NCBI GenBank assembly: GCA_913064945.1
Contig: CAJYAN010000001.1
Location: forward strand, 124,001 to 188,000
Direction of reading: 5' to 3'
Source: an uncultured Gammaproteobacteria bacterium
Lineage (GTDB): Bacteria > Pseudomonadota > Gammaproteobacteria > UBA6429 > Thiohalophilaceae
Length of the DNA: 64,000 nt
In this document: one piece after another, positions 63,673-64,000 of the stretch
How the letters are laid out: every line of letters starts with the position of its first letter
How positions within the stretch are numbered: the stretch's first letter is position 1
Made by a program: the position numbers and the translations under genes
Notes under the pieces: generated by a model
Database searches by the model: none
What the model was told of the DNA's origin: nothing
The model's input: only the letters and a program-made list of their open reading frames with translations

Positions 63673-64000
63673 GTGACACGTCCCCCCCCCACCGCAGGCA
63701 TGCGCCATGTGGCGCTGTATGTACAGCACTTTGATGCTTGTGAACACTTCTATGTCGAATTACTGGGCATGAAAGTCGAGTGGCGACCTGATGCAGATAA
63801 TGTCTATCTGACGTCGGGTACTGACAATGTTGCCCTGCATCGAGCGACGCAAACCTTTGCCGGCTATCAGCACCTGGACCATATTGGTTTCATGCTGAAT
63901 CAGCCTGAGCATGTTGATGCCTGGCATGAATTTTTATTAAGTCACCAAATTGAAATGCGCACCAAACCCAAGACTCACCGCGATGGGGCGCGTAGTTTTT
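63673..64000 (+). CDS. VOC-family (glyoxalase/dioxygenase-like) protein, 3' end outside window
   Basis: The visible 109 residues start at GTG 63673, preceded by AGGAGG. MRHVALYVQHFDACEHFYVELLGMKVEW is the first beta-alpha-beta-beta-beta module of the VOC superfamily, with a metal-type His, and HLDHIGFML opens the second. The N-terminus begins TRPPPTAG, from a run of ten Cs that could slip. Enzyme type cannot be set without the rest. Confidence 0.8.
   Translation, partial: MTRPPPTAGMRHVALYVQHFDACEHFYVELLGMKVEWRPDADNVYLTSGTDNVALHRATQTFAGYQHLDHIGFMLNQPEHVDAWHEFLLSHQIEMRTKPKTHRDGARSF

Overview
The window is about 64 kb of one bacterial chromosome. Base composition is near 50% GC, and the gene content points to a gammaproteobacterium. 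The order rpe-gph-trpE-trpG-trpD-trpC followed by crp and an OsmC gene is typical of that class. A split B12-dependent ribonucleotide reductase (nrdJa/nrdJb), a CbbR-like regulator and a DsrC-family protein beside a DUF4389 protein suggest a relative of sulfur-oxidising or autotrophic lineages. That last point is inference. I see no rRNA, tRNA, CRISPR array, prophage or complete insertion sequence.

Layout. 1-9.7 kb (minus strand): a phosphorelay operon of two hybrid kinases, a third kinase cut by the window edge, a lone response regulator and a membrane-anchored PhnD-like binding protein. 9.9-12.5 kb (minus): a proteostasis block of degQ and two Hsp20 genes, headed by a near-consensus sigma-32 promoter. 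12.6-16 kb: nrdJa-nrdJb behind a long leader with two NrdR boxes and a foldable RNA, next to a heptamer repeat. 16-17 kb: a repeat-rich spacer with several families of inverted repeats and a perfect 51-bp tandem duplication. 17-28 kb: small orphan genes, a GAF kinase, a flavin reductase, a lipoprotein S9 peptidase, a PilZ protein, yaaA and a DsrC-like protein without cysteines. 28.7-33.1 kb: an ExeA-type ATPase fused to an FHA domain, an S4 protein, two PilZ proteins and a TPR/beta-barrel protein. These look like a cell-envelope cluster under c-di-GMP control.

33.2-36 kb: an alanine-rich periplasmic protein, an ECF sigma/anti-sigma pair and a divergent CbbR-like regulator. 36.3-51.5 kb: a copper/silver island. 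It holds a Cys-rich exported protein, cusC, cusB (with a fused CusF domain), cusA, a cytochrome c, a P1B ATPase with four N-terminal metal-binding modules, small accessory genes, a decayed methyltransferase, DUF302, an HDOD protein and a second copA. Together they would move Cu(I)/Ag(I) out of the cytoplasm and periplasm. 51.6-54 kb: djlA, a CopD-like membrane protein and a DUF3530 hydrolase. 54.2-60.6 kb: rpe-gph-trpEGDC. 60.7-64 kb: crp, OsmC, DUF885 and a VOC protein cut by the window end.

The most unusual feature is the rpe-trp operon. Five of its spacers (after rpe, trpE, trpG, trpD and trpC) each hold a diverged copy of one inverted-repeat family whose ends resemble AACGCAAAGACGC. The copy between trpE and trpG carries a GxxExxY gene broken by one frameshift. 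This looks like a mobile or parasitic element family that has colonised nearly every gap of one biosynthetic operon without breaking its genes. The second lead is the nrdJ leader.
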